Assembly (NCBI GenBank): GCA_003661385.1
Contig: QMWA01000028.1
Location: 1 to 12,918 of the forward strand
Length of the DNA stretch: 12,918 bases
Direction: 5' to 3'
Source: Thermoproteota archaeon
GTDB lineage: Archaea; Korarchaeota; Korarchaeia; B14-G2
The position numbers and the translations under genes are program-made. Under the pieces are notes generated by a model. That model was not told the origin of the DNA, did no database searches, and saw only the letters and a program-made list of their open reading frames with translations. This document shows positions 11,601 to 12,918 of the stretch, one piece after another; position 1 is the stretch's first letter, and every line of letters begins with the position of its first letter.

Positions 11601-12918
11601 CCAAACTCCCCTGACTCCTCTTTGCCCTTCTTCTCCTCTTTAGCCTTGCCAGCAGCTATCACATCGTCTATCTTGAGTATAGCCTCTGCGGTTTCTGATG
11701 CGGACTTTATCACCTGCCTTTTTACCCTGGCAGGCTCGAGAATCCCCCTCTCTCTCATGTCTACTATCTCTCCTGTCTCTAGGTCTACTCCAGCATACTT
11801 GCTACCCTCTGTATGAGCCTTCACAAGCTCAGCTGACTTGGTTACCACATCGAAGCCTGAGTTCTCTATCAGTATCTTTGGTATGGTCATGACTGCGTCT
11901 GCAAACTTGTTTACTACAAGCTGCTCTTTGCCGCCCAGAGTCTTAGCATACTCCTGCAGTGCAAGTGCGATCTCAGTTTCTATCGCGCCTCCTCCGACTA
12001 CTATCTCCTGATCCTCTATTGCGTTTCTAACAACCGACAGCGCATCTTTAAGCGTCCTTTCTGCTTCGTCTATTATCTGCTTGGTTCCACCTCTGATCAG
12101 TATTGAGACAGATCTTGGGTTCTTGCAGCCCTCAACGAAGACCATCTTGTCCTCTCCTACTATTCTCTCCTCTACTAACTCTGCTTCACCTAGGTCCTCT
12201 GGCTTCAAGTCTCTTATGTTAGCTACTACGCTCGCACCGGTTGCTCTTGCTAGCTTCTCCATGTCAGACTTCTTGACTCTCCTAACTGCTAGGATGCCCA
12301 GCTGAGCAAGGAAGTGCTGTGCTACGTCGTCTATTCCCTTCTGGCAGAAAACCACGTTTGCACCGACTTCCTTTATTTTCTCCACCATGTTCTTCAGGAT
12401 CTCCTTCTCCTTTTCTTTGAACTTCCTCATCATCTCTGGCGAGGTTATGTTGATCTTTGAATCGTATTCTAGCTTCTCTATCTCTAGTGGAGCCTGTATG
12501 AGAGCTATCTTAGCGTTTTCTATTTTCTTAGGCATCTCTGGATGCACTACCTCCTTGTCTATGACAACTCCTCTTACCAACTGGCTGTCGTATACGCTCT
12601 TGCCATCCTTCTTCTCAATCTTCACGTTATCAAGGTCTGCTACTATCTTCCCATCTCTCTCCTCTGCTACAGCCAGGATTGCCTCTACTGCTAGGTCAGC
12701 TAGGTACTCTCTTGCATAGTATGCTGCCTTAGTTGACATTGAGACCATGGCTATCTTCTTTAGAGTCTCCTTATCCTTCCATTCTATCTTGATCTTCTGC
12801 TTGTCTATTGTCTCTAAAGCCTTCCTAGCTGCCTTCCTGTATGCCTCTACTATGAGCGTTGGGTGGATCTCTAAGTCTATTAGCTCCTCAGCAGCCTTCA
12901 GGAGTTCTCCTGTCAGGA
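11597..12918 (-). CDS. ths: Thermosome (group II chaperonin) subunit, C-terminal part (partial)
   Basis: The thermosome is the ATP-driven double-ring chaperonin of archaea. The frame stays open to the right edge, giving 439 visible residues of about 550; roughly the first 100-110, including the first ATP-binding motifs, lie outside. Visible landmarks are LTGELLKAAEEL and IHPTLIVEAYRKA near the edge, the apical domain with NVVFCQKGIDDVAQHFL, the equatorial VVGGGAIETEIALAL, and GVDLETGEIVDM with the C-terminal VIKSASETAEAILKIDDVIAA. The Lys/Glu/Gly-rich tail lacks the GGM repeats of some relatives, which is a normal variation. ATG 12748 lies within the gene and is not its start. It leads an operon with rpoK (GTGA overlap) and alba. 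Confidence 0.96.
   Translation of the reverse strand, partial: LTGELLKAAEELIDLEIHPTLIVEAYRKAARKALETIDKQKIKIEWKDKETLKKIAMVSMSTKAAYYAREYLADLAVEAILAVAEERDGKIVADLDNVKIEKKDGKSVYDSQLVRGVVIDKEVVHPEMPKKIENAKIALIQAPLEIEKLEYDSKINITSPEMMRKFKEKEKEILKNMVEKIKEVGANVVFCQKGIDDVAQHFLAQLGILAVRRVKKSDMEKLARATGASVVANIRDLKPEDLGEAELVEERIVGEDKMVFVEGCKNPRSVSILIRGGTKQIIDEAERTLKDALSVVRNAIEDQEIVVGGGAIETEIALALQEYAKTLGGKEQLVVNKFADAVMTIPKILIENSGFDVVTKSAELVKAHTEGSKYAGVDLETGEIVDMRERGILEPARVKRQVIKSASETAEAILKIDDVIAAGKAKEEKKGKEESGEFG

Noticed and set aside
12686-12748. Thermosome start at ATG 12748
   Set aside because: The frame continues with conserved thermosome sequence (IHPTLIVEAYRKA) to the window edge, so this ATG is internal.
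1-12918. CRISPR array, insertion sequence, rRNA or defence system
   Set aside because: There is no spaced repeat array, transposase, terminal inverted repeats with target duplication, rRNA-like stretch or nuclease/effector gene in any frame examined.

Overview
The window is chromosomal DNA from an archaeon, most likely a thermophilic member of the TACK group (Thermoproteota or a relative such as Korarchaeota). The evidence is direct: TFB, TBP, RNA polymerase subunits P and K, aIF1, Alba and a thermosome subunit are all present; both tRNA genes carry bulge-helix-bulge introns at non-canonical positions and lack an encoded CCA; promoters are TATA boxes about 25 bp from predicted transcript starts; GTG and TTG starts are common. 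I cannot name a genus. No mobile element, CRISPR array or rRNA is visible, and no gene-free stretch exceeds about 155 bases.

Region 1 (1-2743): the end of a NOL1/NOP2/Sun-type RNA m5C methyltransferase gene, then tRNA-Leu(CAA) with one 12-nt intron, a membrane-anchored exported protein of unknown function, a convergent gene for a membrane-tethered winged-helix regulator, tRNA-Leu(TAA) with two introns, and a probable divergent PDCD5-family protein. Each tRNA is followed within 5-14 nt by an open reading frame with no room for its own promoter, so tRNA 3' processing probably makes the 5' ends of these mRNAs.

Region 2 (2744-5228): a DUF92 (VTE6-like) membrane protein, TFB, convergent aIF1, and divergent rpoP. 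Region 3 (5225-8200): signal peptidase I overlaps rpoP; then TBP, bifunctional fructose-1,6-bisphosphate aldolase/phosphatase and an AMMECR1 protein lie 4 and 6 nt apart as a likely operon. Region 4 (8181-10953): an unrecognised coiled-coil protein diverges from the alpha subunit of an ADP-forming acyl-CoA synthetase, which converges on a GPN-loop GTPase. Region 5 (11002-12918, minus strand): thermosome subunit (5' part outside the window), rpoK and alba in a tight operon.

Altogether this is a compact core-information locus: basal transcription (TFB, TBP, RpoP, RpoK), translation initiation (aIF1), protein folding (thermosome), chromatin (Alba) and secretion (signal peptidase), with gluconeogenesis and acyl-CoA energy conservation interspersed. 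All four convergent gene pairs overlap or abut at their stop codons. The least ordinary part is the first 2.4 kb, with the intron-bearing tRNA-Leu pair, the tRNA-mRNA junctions and the membrane-tethered regulator beside a second exported protein.
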